Program-made: the position numbers and the translations under genes
From: Chrysoporthe austroafricana
Taxonomy: Eukaryota; Ascomycota; Sordariomycetes; Diaporthales; Cryphonectriaceae
Assembly (NCBI GenBank): GCA_001051155.2
Contig: JYIP02000004.1
Location: 3,280,383 to 3,344,382, forward strand
Direction: 5' to 3'
Length of the DNA: 64,000 bases
Shown: piece after piece, positions 53,750 to 64,000 of the stretch
Layout of the letters: each line of letters opens with the position of its first letter
How positions within the stretch are numbered: position 1 is the first letter of the stretch
The notes under the pieces: model-generated
Database searches by the model: none
Seen by the model: only the letters and a program-made list of their open reading frames with translations
Told to the model about the DNA's origin: nothing

Positions 53750-55185
53750 ACGGTTTCCGACAGTTGTTCTCGTTTTTCTCCTCGGCGATTGCATGGGATA
53801 CGGTCTTGCTTTTGGTGTCTTGCGGGAAAAAGGACAGGCACACACAGCTACTCCAATACCTTGGGAGGGTAGATGAATGGAATGAATTGAAAGGGAGATT
53901 CGTTCTGCGACGGCAGCCTAGCGGCGTCGAGTCGATTTGGTCCTGCGGTGGCTATGTTGGCATGTGCGAGTTAGCATCAGCCGGAAAAATCAAAATCTTC
54001 GCACGATATCGACCCGACTACACCGATGTTTCAGCTCCTCTGTGGCGCCCACCTCCTCCAGATGCGAATATCAGATCCAGTTTCCGAGCATGAACATTTT
54101 TGCTTCGGTTTGGCCAACGGCGGACCTTCTCGGTCTCTCAGAGATCTTCATGCTAGGCTTTGTAAACGATAATGGTCAATCGGCCAGCGGAAGACGAGCT
54201 TTTTTTTTTTTTGATCTCCGACCCAAATGAGCTTGCTCTGAAAGATTGGTAATTGCACAGAGGCCCCTCGAAAAAGTGAGATGAACCAAACTGCTTCAAA
54301 AATGCCTTGGTCGAGTCAGATTCGCTCCATCCCAGAGTCCAGAATCACAAAGCCGTCGTGTCTACATACGCGATCCTAACACGCAGGATACCTAGGCACG
54401 TATCCACTAGACTTCGTGATCCTCTCGCTTGGACAGAGCGCTCTCTAGCATCGGTCTCATCCATCATGAGTACACTTAACTCGCAATTCTTGTCCCGCGG
54501 TAAGGTCTGAAACGATGTGTCGATCCTCGAAGGCGTGCATTGCGCTTGTAGACTACGTCTCCAGTTAGGGAGAATTCCGGGACGCTGTTCAGGTGCATAT
54601 GCGTTCACCTATCCACATCGCGGTCCTCTTCACATGCACCGAGATGCAGGTCTTCAGGGTGCTGGGTCTGGGTCTCAAAGCCTTAACAGTTTCCCAGCAC
54701 GGCTCCGTCAGCCATTGCTAGCGTACCTCGGACTGAATCGAGCCCTCTTCCGACCTCATGACAACTCTGAGAGGCAGGTCGTAAACGACTGAGATCTTCA
54801 GGTTGATCACGCAATCACCACAGCCCACCAGAGATATCGCCGTTGAGTTTTGCGACAGAGAAATTGGCCTGCCCAATGGAGGTGGTCTAGATCCGCCGCC
54901 ATGGTTGAGGCTCACATCTTCCCGTCGCTAGCCGCCTCGCCACGGCTCGACAGTGGCGTGCTGTCGAGCATATTTCTTCTTGACCGCTCAGATTTTCTTT
55001 CTCGTTATGTAAGAACCTCAATATACTGACTAACAGCCCATCCGATGTGCCGTGAACGTCTTCCACTTTCCTTCTCACCTGTACATTAGATACTCTCGCG
55101 AGTGAACGACTTAGACGTATACCGTTATTACCCCTCGACTTGAACCGCAGCACCGACCTCGATCGTCTTTGTCCGCGCCGCCAAG
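53750..55185. other. intergenic: eL32 3' side and CBS promoter side
   Basis: 1.44 kb with no supported gene. It includes a run of 13 T at 54200-54212. The final 150 nt are the probable 5' leader of the cystathionine beta-synthase gene. Confidence 0.55.
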
Positions 55186-56872
55186 ATGGCAACAACTAAT
55201 GGAACCTCCACGAATGGTGGACACGCCAGCGAGATAGGCGCCGTAGATGCTACCAAGCTGATCGGCAACACGCCGCTCGTGCGGCTGAACAAGATCCCCC
55301 AGTCCCTGGGGATCAAGGCGAAGATCTATGCAAAGGTCGAGTTGTTCAACGCCGGCGGCAGTGTCAAGGACCGGATAGCCCTGAGGATGATCGAGGAGGC
55401 AGAGAAGAGCGGCAGGATAAAGCCAGGAGACACGCTAATCGAGCCGACCAGTGGAAATACGTAAGTCAACTCTTCCTCGATCATGGGGGATCAACTGCTA
55501 TGCCCGAAAGGACCATGCTGACGGCTGTCACGATAGCGGAATTGGTCTCGCCCTCGTCGGGGCCATCAAAGGCTACAAGACCATCATCACACTCCCCGAG
55601 AAGATGTCCGCCGAGAAAGTCTCTGTACTGCGCGCCCTCGGCGCCACTATCATCCGCACACCGACCCAGGCCGCCTGGGACAGTCCCGAGTCACACATCG
55701 GCGTCGCGCGGCGGCTGCAGAAGGAGATCCCGCGGGCGCACATCCTCGACCAGTACACGAACGTCGACAACCCGCGAGCGCACGAGTTTGGCACCGCGGA
55801 GGAGATCTGGGAGCAGACAAACGGCACTGTGACGGCCATCGTTGCCGGTGCCGGGACGGGCGGTACGATCAGTGGGATCGCGAAGGGCATCAGGAAGCAC
55901 AATCCGGATGTTAAGATCATCGCTGCGGACCCGTTCGGCAGTATACTTGCTCTCCCGGAGAGCTTGAACCAGGGTGAGTTGGCGAACATCCCGTACAAGG
56001 TCGAGGGTATCGGGTATGACTTCATCCCGGACGTTTTGGACCGTGAAATCGTGGATAAGTGGTACAAGACGGAAGACCGCGAGTCGTTCATGTTTGCACG
56101 CAGGCTGATCGCCGAGGAGGGTCTGCTGGTCGGTGGATCATCTGGCTCCGCGATGGCCGCTATGGTACGCGCGGTGAAGGACCTGAATCTGGGCGAGGAC
56201 GACACCGTGGTGGTCGTTCTCCCGGACAGCATCAGAAGCTACCTCTCCAAGTTCGCAGATGATGACTGGCTTGCCGCGAACGACCTGCTGCCATCCGTCA
56301 ACGGTGCGGACGTCGAGGCCGCGGCGCAGAAGAAACGACGCGCGAGCGACCCTTACGGTGGCGAGACGATCCGCTCTCTCCGCCTCAAGCCTGTCACCAG
56401 CGTCCTTAGCACGCAGCTGTGCTCTGAAGCCATCGAGACCATGCGGGACAAGGGCTTCGACCAGCTTCCCGTGCTCTCGCCCACCGGCGGACGGCTTGTC
56501 GGCCTTGTGACGCTGGGAAATCTGCTGTCATACATCTCGCGGGGAAGGGCCAGTGCCACCAGCCCGGTCAGCGATGTCATGTTTGACTTTGGCAAGATCG
56601 ACGAGGTGGTGACGGATCCCCGAGACATCCTCACCGCCGAGGAGGCTGCGAGCAAGAACAAGCAGAAGAAGAAGCACTTTGTCGAGATCACGATGGATAC
56701 GCCGCTCACTATTCTGAGTAAATTCCTTGAGTACAACAGCGCCGCGATCGTTACGGCTAGGAAGGAGGATGGCGAGGGCAAGAAGCCGGTTGCAGTTGTG
56801 ACGAAGGTGGATCTCCTGACGCATATGGTAGCGGAGAGCAAGAGGTCCTCAGGGACGGCAACTCCCAACTGA
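55186..56872 (+). CDS. CYS4: cystathionine beta-synthase
   Basis: PLP enzyme condensing serine and homocysteine to cystathionine in transsulfuration, in the cytosol. Two exons (55186-55460, 55537-56872) give 536 aa. The N-terminal catalytic domain has the PLP lysine in [14 protein letters not shown] (Lys61), the substrate loop EPTSGNTGIGLA rebuilt over the intron, the phosphate-binding [11 protein letters not shown], and GSSGSAMAA. No N-terminal heme-binding segment is seen, as in other fungal enzymes. The C-terminus carries paired CBS domains from about residue 400 ([17 protein letters not shown], and [16 protein letters not shown]), with a Lys-rich insert between them. These distinguish it from cysteine synthase, which lacks CBS domains. 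Converges on the SRP receptor gene. Confidence 0.96.
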
Positions 56873-57273
56873 GCAAGGCCCTCCATTTTAGGGCGGGAGG
56901 GGGGTATCTGTGCATTGAGTGGCGTTTGAGGAATTCCTAATTGTTTGCTTTCGAAGGCAGTGCGAGCCCTGCCTCGTAGATTCAGAATGGCATGGTAGAG
57001 GCACAGACTCAACGTCTATGGGCTTCGGGGCTCGGAACCAGATAGATTCAACTATGCAGGTGATGTCAATCGAGCGGAGTTGTGTTCCTGAAATCAAGTT
57101 CAGGGTGTCTGTAATTGTTAAGTTGGATATCTGGCTTGAGGGCCTCTACAGAATGTTACCAAGTGGCGCCAGTCAAACCTCAAGGAGTCGCAGTGACGCG
57201 TTTAACCAAATTATCATTATTGACAAGACCGCTTTGTAGGCTAGGCCGCATGGCTATTAGAAATTCAGAGGAT
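56873..57273. other. convergent 3' intergenic region, CBS / SRP receptor beta
   Basis: 401 bp of shared 3' sequence; no gene seen. Confidence 0.6.
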
Positions 57274-58152
57274 TCATAACTTGTTCCCGATCCAAGCCCA
57301 CCACTTGTCCACATTCGGCTTGTCTCCCAGGACGGCGCCGCCCTCGACATCGACATCAATATCGAACTCCCTCATCTGGTCGAACTTGAACTCCTCGCTG
57401 CCATACTCGCCCAGCCAGTCGTCAGCCTCATCGGCCCCACCGCTAATGTCGTCCACGCCCACACCCGAGTCCAGCAGTCCCTTGCTCCTCGTCCTCCGTA
57501 TCCTGCCTAGCTCCTTCTCGAGGTTGGTCTTGACCAGCTTCGCCGGCAGCGCCGTGAACAGGTCCGTCTTGTTGGCCGCGACCAGCACCGGGATCGCATA
57601 CGGCGCCTTGCTTGTCTTTGTGGAGCCCATACGCTTCTGGAGCCGGAGGAGGACGTCGTACAGGTACGTCGCGGTGTCGGCCAGGACGTTGGGCTCCGAG
57701 ATAGCGGCGGCGTCGACGACGAACACCACGGCCTTGAGCTTGGTGGACTGCGTCCCCTCGGGAGTCAGGCGGCCGAAGGCGTAGTGTCGCAGCTTGCCGT
57801 GGCCGGGGGTGTCGACCATCAGGAATCTGACGGCGGTCGCACCCGTGGCGTCGAGATCGTCGCGGTACGACGAGGTGCGGCTCTCGTCGACGGCGAGCTC
57901 GGTGGCGGACCAAGTCTGGGAGGTGTGCGTCTCGGAGGGGGAGGCGCGCCGCTCGAGGAGGGTGTGGAGGGCGGTCTTGCCGGCGCCGCTTGGGCCCGTG
58001 AGCAGGACGGAGGGGAGGACGGTGTAGGTGGCAGACTGCGTGAGCCAGAGGTGCATCAGGATGGGCATCAGGACCACGATGAGCCCGCCGACGATGAATA
58101 CGGGCGCCGACGGGGTCATGATGAACTCGACGAATTCCTTGAAGCGGTCCAT
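57274..58152 (-). CDS. SRP102: signal recognition particle receptor beta subunit
   Basis: ER membrane GTPase that anchors the SRP receptor alpha subunit during co-translational targeting. Intronless, 292 aa. One N-terminal membrane helix (residues about 15-37, APVFIVGGLIVVLMPILMHLW) precedes the GTPase domain. GTPase motifs are G1 LTGPSGAGKTAL (residues 51-62), G3 MVDTPGHGKLR and G4 VLVAANKTDL; in SRbeta the G3 and G4 spacing is as here. DAAAISEPNVLADTATYLYD is also typical. An acidic insert with VGVDDISGGADEADD precedes the terminal W-rich segment PNVDKWWAWIGNKL. Single transmembrane helix plus Arf-like GTPase identifies SRbeta. Divergent from AKR1. Confidence 0.93.
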   Translation of the reverse strand: MDRFKEFVEFIMTPSAPVFIVGGLIVVLMPILMHLWLTQSATYTVLPSVLLTGPSGAGKTALHTLLERRASPSETHTSQTWSATELAVDESRTSSYRDDLDATGATAVRFLMVDTPGHGKLRHYAFGRLTPEGTQSTKLKAVVFVVDAAAISEPNVLADTATYLYDVLLRLQKRMGSTKTSKAPYAIPVLVAANKTDLFTALPAKLVKTNLEKELGRIRRTRSKGLLDSGVGVDDISGGADEADDWLGEYGSEEFKFDQMREFDIDVDVEGGAVLGDKPNVDKWWAWIGNKL

Positions 58153-58999
58153 GGTCGCAGACGGGGGGCGAGGGTGTCGCTCTTTGGTTGCGCCGACCTA
58201 GCGTGCTGAGATGTGTCGCTGCGGACTGGCTGTCCTGTCTCGTGTCCAATAACGAGGCGACGGACGGGGGACGAGCACGATTAATAGAGAAGACAAGAAC
58301 GGATTGCTGGCCAGCCCTCGAAAGCTGACGATCCGCCTGGAGTTCCAGTCTCCCTAGTCGTACGGGCCGCGGTCTCGTGGGGTGACCTGAGACTCGTACG
58401 TCGGTGTCTCGGAAGATTCCTTTGAGAGCGGACCGCATCCGACGTTGAGAATGGAGATGCAAGAAAAGCGGACCTGCAGCTTGTGGTGGGATGGCGTGTG
58501 TGCGTGGATGGGTGTAAGGTGCAGGGGTGGTGGTTTAGCTCAGTCAAGGTTTCAAGCGTCCAGAAGAACAGCAGTGCAGCCCCCGAGCCGGCTGGCCGGG
58601 CCCCAGCCCCAGCGCCAACAGGCCAATGGACGGGGCGCGCAGGGGACCCGGCCCCCTTGTCAGCGCGTCAGGGAAGCACTGCAGGTAGACCTAAAATCAT
58701 CATGGCTGTGCTGGTCGACTCCAACGGTTCCTTCGGCGGTTCAGGCTCACTGGCTTCGTTGCAACGCCTTCGAGACCAGCTCTCGTGCACCGCAGCCCTT
58801 ACGCTTGAGCGACCCTCGGCAGCCTCAAACTTCTGGTGTTCCGCTAGCATACCCCAGGTCATCGTCTCCTCTATGTGAATGACTTGTGTCCCAGTTTCGA
58901 CACCGCGACTTCCAGACCTCAGCGCTCTCGCACACTCACATAGTATTCCTCCGCCGTCGCGAGTGAGCACCGTGAGACTGATCGGATCATCTGCCTGGC
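58153..58999. promoter_or_regulatory. divergent upstream region, SRP102 / AKR1
   Basis: 847 bp between divergent starts, probably holding both promoters. No specific element recognised. Small open frames here lack motifs. Confidence 0.45.
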
Positions 59000-61444
59000 A
59001 TGGCAAGCAAGGAGGCACCAAGCTCGGGCGCGCCCATGCAGCCTCCCGCGAAGGGCGCCAAGGCGGAGCCTCAAGTCAACTCGGACGTGGAGATGGGTTC
59101 TCTTGGTAATGGCAACGCCAACGGCGCCGAACCGCAGATGGACATCATGCACATGGCTAGGATAGGGGATATCGCGGCAATGGAGAAGCTGTTCGAGTCC
59201 AAGGAGTATGATGCGACGTACTGCGACGACGAGGGTATAACTGCATTACACGTACGTCTGTCTATCCATGCCACGTTTCGTCACCCGTGGGACACGGGGA
59301 AGACAGTGGCTGACCTTGCTATGTCTCTTTGCAGTGGGCCGCGATCAACAACCAGTATGCCATGTGCAAGTTTCTCATAGAGAGGGGCGCGGAGATAAAC
59401 AAGAAGGGAGGAGAGTCGGTCGCCACAGCGCTCCAGTGGGCGGCTCAAAGATGCCACTACTATACCGTCCACCTGCTCCTCCAGCACGGCGCCGACCCTC
59501 TAATCACGGACGCGCAGGGATACAACACGCTGCATACGAGCACCTTCAACGGCAATGTACTCCTGCTGACACTCCTGCTCCATACCGGCATACCCGTGGA
59601 CGTCCTCGACAGCTTCGGCCACACTGGGCTCATGTGGGCCGCATATAAGGGCTTCCCGGCCTGCGTGGATCTATACCTGAGATGGGGCGCGAACGTGCAT
59701 GCGACGGACGAGCAAGGCTTCACGGCCTTGCATTGGGCGCTGGTTAAGGGCAGCCCGGGCTGCATCCAGAAGCTGATCGAGTACGGTGCGGACCGCTTCG
59801 CAAAGACGAATTCCGGCAAGACGCCCTCGACCACGGCCCAGGAGCTTAATACTCTACCAGCATGGCGTAAGGCGCTTACTGAGAGCGGCTACGACGAGGA
59901 TGGGCATGCGATCACGCCGACTTTCCCAGGGGCCAGCTACCTCCTCAAGAACAAGAGGGAGTTTGTCACCAAGTTCACCTTCTTGTGGCCCCTGTTGATC
60001 CTCTGGAGCATGATATGGATCCTGTCCAAGTTCCCAGCCATTCTCGGTTTCCCCCTCGCATTGGCTGTGGCGTATGGACTGCAGTCCGTTGCGAAGCATG
60101 TCCTCACGTATGCGCCGGCTGATATGAGGCAGTTCACGCGGACGGTACGTATACCTTGCGTCCGGCTTGATGACCTCCGCTAACTTGTTTGCCAGCCCTG
60201 GATGGCAGGGATCTTCTCGGCGTCTTTGTTTCTGGTCGGCGCGACCTGGTTTTTTGCAGTCCTGCCCAGCACGACGTTCAGAGCTGGTGAGTCGCACTCA
60301 GTGTCCCCGGGGGTGAGTGAATACATATCTGACTCGTGCAGACGGCGAACATCGGCAGCTGTTTATGAACTTGTGCTTCGTGACCTCCTACAGCCTATGC
60401 GCTTGGTTTTACTACCTCTGCATGGCCTACGATCCGGGCTTTGTACCAAAGATGAACGGCATTGCGGAGCAGAAAGTCGTCATCGATGAGTTAATCAGCC
60501 TTTGGAGGTATGATGAGGCCAATTTCTGCGTCCAGTGCATGATCCGGACGCCTCTGAGGAGCAAACACTGCCGGCGATGCCAGCGCTGTGTTGCACGACA
60601 CGACCAGTAAGTATTCTCGATGCGTACTAGATTCCGCGCGTGGCTAACTCAAGGCTGTAGTCATTGCCCATGGGTGTACAACTGCGTCGGTGTTAACAAT
60701 CACAGACATTTCTTCCTCTACCTCATCAACCTCACGCTGGGCATCTTGACCCTGGATTTTGTTGTATACGACTACTTCACCGCCATCATGCCCACTGCAT
60801 CCAAGGAATGCAGCATATTTGGGCCTGACATTTGTCAAATCGTCAACGCTGACACTTTCACCCTACTTGTCACCATCTGGGCTAACCTGCAGCTGACTTG
60901 GGTCGGCATGCTTCTGTTCGTGCAATTTGTGCAGGTCGCAAAAGCCATGACGACGTACGAGAACATGTTTGGCGTTAACCCGGTCGCTGCCAACTCTCTC
61001 ACTTCAGCATTTACCTCGACTGGCGCGCCCTTGGACCCTGGAAATCTGCCACCATCCGGGTCGTCGGCTCAGCCAGACGCTAGCGCTGGACACGGACATG
61101 GTCATAAGCATGGCGGCGGCGGCGGCATGCTCAAGTTGATGACCAAACTACTTGGCGTCGACGCATTTATCGAGACTGCCACTGGCCGTGGCGCCGCAGC
61201 AGGCGGCAACAACAGGAGAAAGAAGGGGAAGAACCCTTACAGCAGGGGGTGCCTCACGAACTGCAAGGACTTCTGGTGCGACTCTGCGCCACTGTTTGCG
61301 CAGCGTGAGAACGGCACCGCAATGCTCAACGGACAGGTGGTCAACTACACTGAAATGTACGAGACCCCGAGTCTCATGCAGATCACCGGACGGGGCAGTG
61401 ACCGGAGGGGCGCGTACGAGGCCGTTGCTGGCGAGGAGGTGTAA
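59000..61444 (+). CDS. AKR1: palmitoyltransferase AKR1 (ankyrin-repeat DHHC protein)
   Basis: Golgi/endosomal S-acyltransferase that palmitoylates membrane-associated proteins, affecting endocytosis and signalling. Five exons (59000-59251, 59335-60144, 60196-60286, 60342-60606, 60661-61444) give 733 aa, as expected for AKR1. An N-terminal disordered region is followed by about six ankyrin repeats, residues about 48-260 (for example [42 protein letters not shown]). Paired membrane helices follow ([28 protein letters not shown]). The Cys-rich domain has [18 protein letters not shown], and the catalytic motif is [16 protein letters not shown], rebuilt across the fourth intron. It is thus a canonical DHHC, whereas yeast Akr1 has DHYC. 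A Gly/His-rich loop ([13 protein letters not shown]) and a Cys-containing tail end the protein. Confidence 0.96.
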
Positions 61445-62222
61445 TCGCCTGCAGTATCATTCGACAAAGATGCCTCCTGCTTCATGAATATATACATGGC
61501 CCAATCGGTTTTTTAGTGCACAAAATAGGGCGGTTGTGGATGGCGCCTTTGTTGCTGGTATCGGTATATCATAGCGTGTCATGCATTGCTTCAGGATAAG
61601 GGCTGAAGCGGATTGGTTTCAAGGCTTGATGAGTTCCAATGAGGCAATAGACTTCAGGGCTGGATGAGACAATGTATGTGTATAATGAGAAAGAATTGCG
61701 TGTAGAACATAATTGAATGTTTGAAGAACTTCTCCAGATCGATTGCACCCTACTTCGACTATTGGCAATTCAGTCTGGGCAGTGATTTTCAGAGAACATT
61801 GCCTCAGTTTGAGGGGAGTAATAGAGGCCCACCAGAAGCCTCAGGTCATTACCGAGACCTCTTGAACCAGCCTTGTTGACGTGGTTGAAGGGAGACGACC
61901 AAAAGTTCCATTGGATGCATCCACGGCGGGGTTGCCCGTAAGCACCACCTCACATTGTTGACCCCTAGCACAATGCCTCTGAGCCCCTGCCGCCTCATAC
62001 CATTCCGGCACGCAAGGGGTGACGCGGTACAACTTCACATCGACCGTCGCGTTTGCATTCGAGAATGAATGGGCAAGCCACGGTTTTCAGGCTTTGACGT
62101 CTTTAATTGTGGTCAGACTCACAACGTGAAGAGAATCCCTCGTCACCGTTAATTTACGACAGCTCAGGGAGGGGCGGAACTGAAGCTCAAGCACCGGACA
62201 GCTAGCCCTCTCAGCGGCCAAA
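61445..62222. other. intergenic: AKR1 3' side and RCE1 promoter side
   Basis: 778 bp between two plus-strand genes, A/T-rich in the first half as in a 3' UTR. No gene seen. Confidence 0.6.
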
Positions 62223-63414
62223 ATGCCTGCGATCACAAAATACTTGACAGATCTTCTGCACAAGAAGGAGCGTGAGTCCAGTGCCTCAGATTGCGTATTT
62301 GGCCCTTTCGAGAGACCACAAACTGACCACTTGTTGTCCAGCCGAGGCACCGCCCCCCATCACCACCTCGACGGCAATCGCACTGCTTGTAATTCCATGC
62401 CCCCTCCGTCCCCCTTCCTAAAGCAGCTTACTGACCTGTAGCCTAGGTCCTATATACCCTCCTTTACGTGATTCCCTTCTACCTGTCGCCCAAGACGCGC
62501 CCGTCGCCCCGGCTCAGCCGGGACGCGCCCTCTGTGATCCGCGCCCGGATCACCTCCGTCAGCCTCACATGCGCGCTGACCTCCCTGGCCACGTTCGGCG
62601 TGCTCGTCGTCACCGGGAAGTATGAGAACTCCCAGGCCCTCCACGCGATGGGCTACTGGCCAGTTGGGGTCATCGAGAGCCTTAGGGCCCTGTTCCTGAC
62701 TGCGCTGCTGTTTATGGGCCCGCTGTTTGAGTCGCTAATTGTCGAGGGGTGCTGGCGGTTGTGGGTGACGCTCGAGCCGGTGAAGACGGTGCTGGACGAC
62801 TGGCCTGCCTGGAGGAACTATGTGATGGTGCGTCGTTCTTGATTCTCACTCACACTAGGTTTCTCCCCGTGCAGACTCATCTATTATCCCCCTCCCTCAA
62901 CTCAAATACACGTACAACAGAGACTGACAGGGCACAGGGGCCTCTGACCGAAGAGCTCCTCTTCCGCTCCGCCGCCATCCCCCTCATGATCCTCGCGCGC
63001 ACCTCGCTCGCCAAGACCATCTTCCTATCGCCCCTCGTCTTCGGCCTCGCTCACGTGCACCACCTGTACGAATTCAAGGTGACGCACCAGGGCGTGCCCA
63101 TGTCCGCCGCCGTGCTGCGCTCGGCCTTCCAGCTAGGCTACACGACGCTCTTCGGAGCGTACGCGACGTTCGTGTACTTGCGCACGGGGAGCCTGCTGGC
63201 GGTGTTCGGCGTGCACGTGCTGTGCAACTGCATGGGCCTGCCGCGGGTCTGGGGCCGTGTGACCGGCCGCGGGGAGGACGGGCAGCCGGTCGAGGCGGCG
63301 AGGGCGTGGACGCTGGCCTATTATGTCCTGCTCGTGGCCGGCGCCGTATGCTGGTATAATGGTCTGTGGACGCTGACGGAGAGCGGGAATGCGCTGGTGA
63401 AGGTAGAATGGTGA
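62223..63414 (+). CDS. RCE1: CAAX prenyl protease 2 (Rce1)
   Basis: ER membrane protease that removes the last three residues of farnesylated or geranylgeranylated CaaX proteins such as Ras and Rho. Four exons (62223-62271, 62342-62388, 62447-62827, 62938-63414) give 317 aa. Junctions restore LHKKEPEAPPP, TAIALLVLYTLLYVIPFYL and WRNYVMGPLTEELLFRS in phase. The catalytic Glu pair is in TEELLFRS (about 164-165). The metal or catalytic His residues lie in FGLAHVHHLYEF (about 198-201) and GVHVLCN, all present. Several membrane helices are evident. The stretch SPKTRPSPRLSRDAPSVIRA after the first helix is typical of the family. A second possible acceptor at 62440 would break the phase, so the CCTAG acceptor at 62446 is preferred. 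The DnaJ protein 10 kb upstream carries a CaaX box and would be a substrate. Confidence 0.95.
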
Positions 63415-64000
63415 AGCCCCCTTCCGGTGCGTTGGATCTGGCGATATCTGTGTTGAACATCGCGGCGCCGGAGTGAGGGCTCAGGGTGGTTGAGAGATTG
63501 GAATTCATACAGGCAACCAGGCTGTACTTTTAGGGAGGCAACATCTCATCTATAATCTCTACCCGCAGGTGTCACTTTGTCTAGGAGAGCCATTCCCAAG
63601 CTCTTAAATTCTGTTTCTAGTAAATTAATTAAGCCTTGCATATTTAGTGGTTTGATGTACCAAAAGAATGGTGGAAAACGGCCAAATTGTTTCAAGATGC
63701 GTTTCGTGATTGACACGCTCTCACGTGAATGGGGAAGATATATCCATGTTCGCCGTGCCATTTCACATTATAACGTTGTATAATAGTATCTCTTACCCTG
63801 TGTACGAAAATGTATGGGTGGGCCTGAGGTGGAAGGTATACCGGACTTCATCAACCCATCGACCACGACAATTATCAGCATCAGAATCCATCGAATTTGC
63901 ATCACACACTGGTAGCATGCCATCGCTGGGCTTCGGCTTGGGAATCCTCTTCAGGTTGATCTGCTTCACCGCCATTATCAGACTCTGAGTGCTAGCCCTC
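63415..64000. other. RCE1 3' region and window edge
   Basis: No confident gene. On the minus strand, from about 63993 to 63907, an acidic open stretch (ESDNGGEADQPEEDSQAEAQ) follows a CTAG acceptor-like site. It could be the terminal exon of a gene beginning beyond the window. Evidence is weak. Confidence 0.35.

Noticed and set aside
57443..58462. 339-codon minus-strand open frame
   Set aside because: Alternative frame of SRP102 on the same strand; no motifs, while the SRP102 frame has a complete GTPase.
60601..60667. Apparent DQHC instead of DHHC in AKR1
   Set aside because: Using the GTAAGT donor at 60607 and the TGTAG acceptor at 60660 gives a normal DHHC.

Overview
This window is nuclear DNA from a filamentous ascomycete, most likely a Sordariomycete. 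Four things point that way. Genes are split by many short GT-AG introns (about 45-295 nt) with CTGAC/CTAAC-like branch sites. Coding sequence is GC-rich. Genes lie on both strands with no operons. The gene set includes NoxR, CSN5, uricase, an AKR1-type DHHC transferase and a Thi20 kinase/TenA fusion, which is typical of Pezizomycotina. I found no CRISPR array, tRNA, rRNA, insertion sequence or intact transposon.

Layout. 1-6.2 kb: no recognisable gene. 6.2-8.3 kb (-): Thi20-type thiamine-pyrimidine kinase/TenA fusion with nine exons. 9.0-13.4 kb (-): Rictor/Ste16-type TORC2 subunit. 15.5-16.6 kb (+): uricase. 17.4-18.0 kb (-): mitochondrial ribosomal protein uL13m. It is divergent from the SOD1 copper chaperone at 18.4-19.9 kb (+). 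19.9-25.8 kb: long gene-poor stretch. 25.8-27.7 kb (+): NoxR/p67phox-like regulator. 29.3-31.4 kb (-): membrane-anchored alpha/beta-hydrolase fused to a dual-specificity/RNA-triphosphatase-like phosphatase. 32.6-33.4 kb (-): NDUFAF3-like complex I assembly factor. 33.6-33.8 kb: artefact-like poly-A block holding an N. 34.4-35.2 kb (-): ribosomal protein eL34. 36.4-36.9 kb (-): small protein of unknown function. 37.6-39.1 kb (+): Gln-rich protein with a FAR1-type zinc finger. 41.6-42.3 kb (+): hemerythrin-domain protein. 44.2-45.3 kb (+): CSN5. 45.6-48.7 kb (-): mitochondrial GluRS with a long C-terminal extension. 50.7-52.2 kb (+): type I DnaJ ending in a CaaX box. 53.0-53.7 kb (+): ribosomal protein eL32. 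55.2-56.9 kb (+): cystathionine beta-synthase. 57.3-58.2 kb (-): SRP receptor beta. 59.0-61.4 kb (+): AKR1 palmitoyltransferase. 62.2-63.4 kb (+): RCE1 CaaX protease.

Most genes are housekeeping and act independently, but some themes recur. Four serve mitochondria: uL13m, NDUFAF3, GluRS and perhaps a CCS isoform. Three belong to lipid modification of proteins: a CaaX-bearing DnaJ, the CaaX protease RCE1 and the palmitoyltransferase AKR1. TORC2, NoxR and CSN5 are signalling or developmental regulators.

The most interesting items are the hydrolase-phosphatase fusion, the roughly 360-residue extension on GluRS, and the alternative membrane-anchor start of the copper chaperone. Two sites (33714 and 49718) look like imperfect contig joins rather than biology. 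I saw no clear new multi-gene system. All exon structures were inferred by eye from splice signals, reading phase and family conservation.
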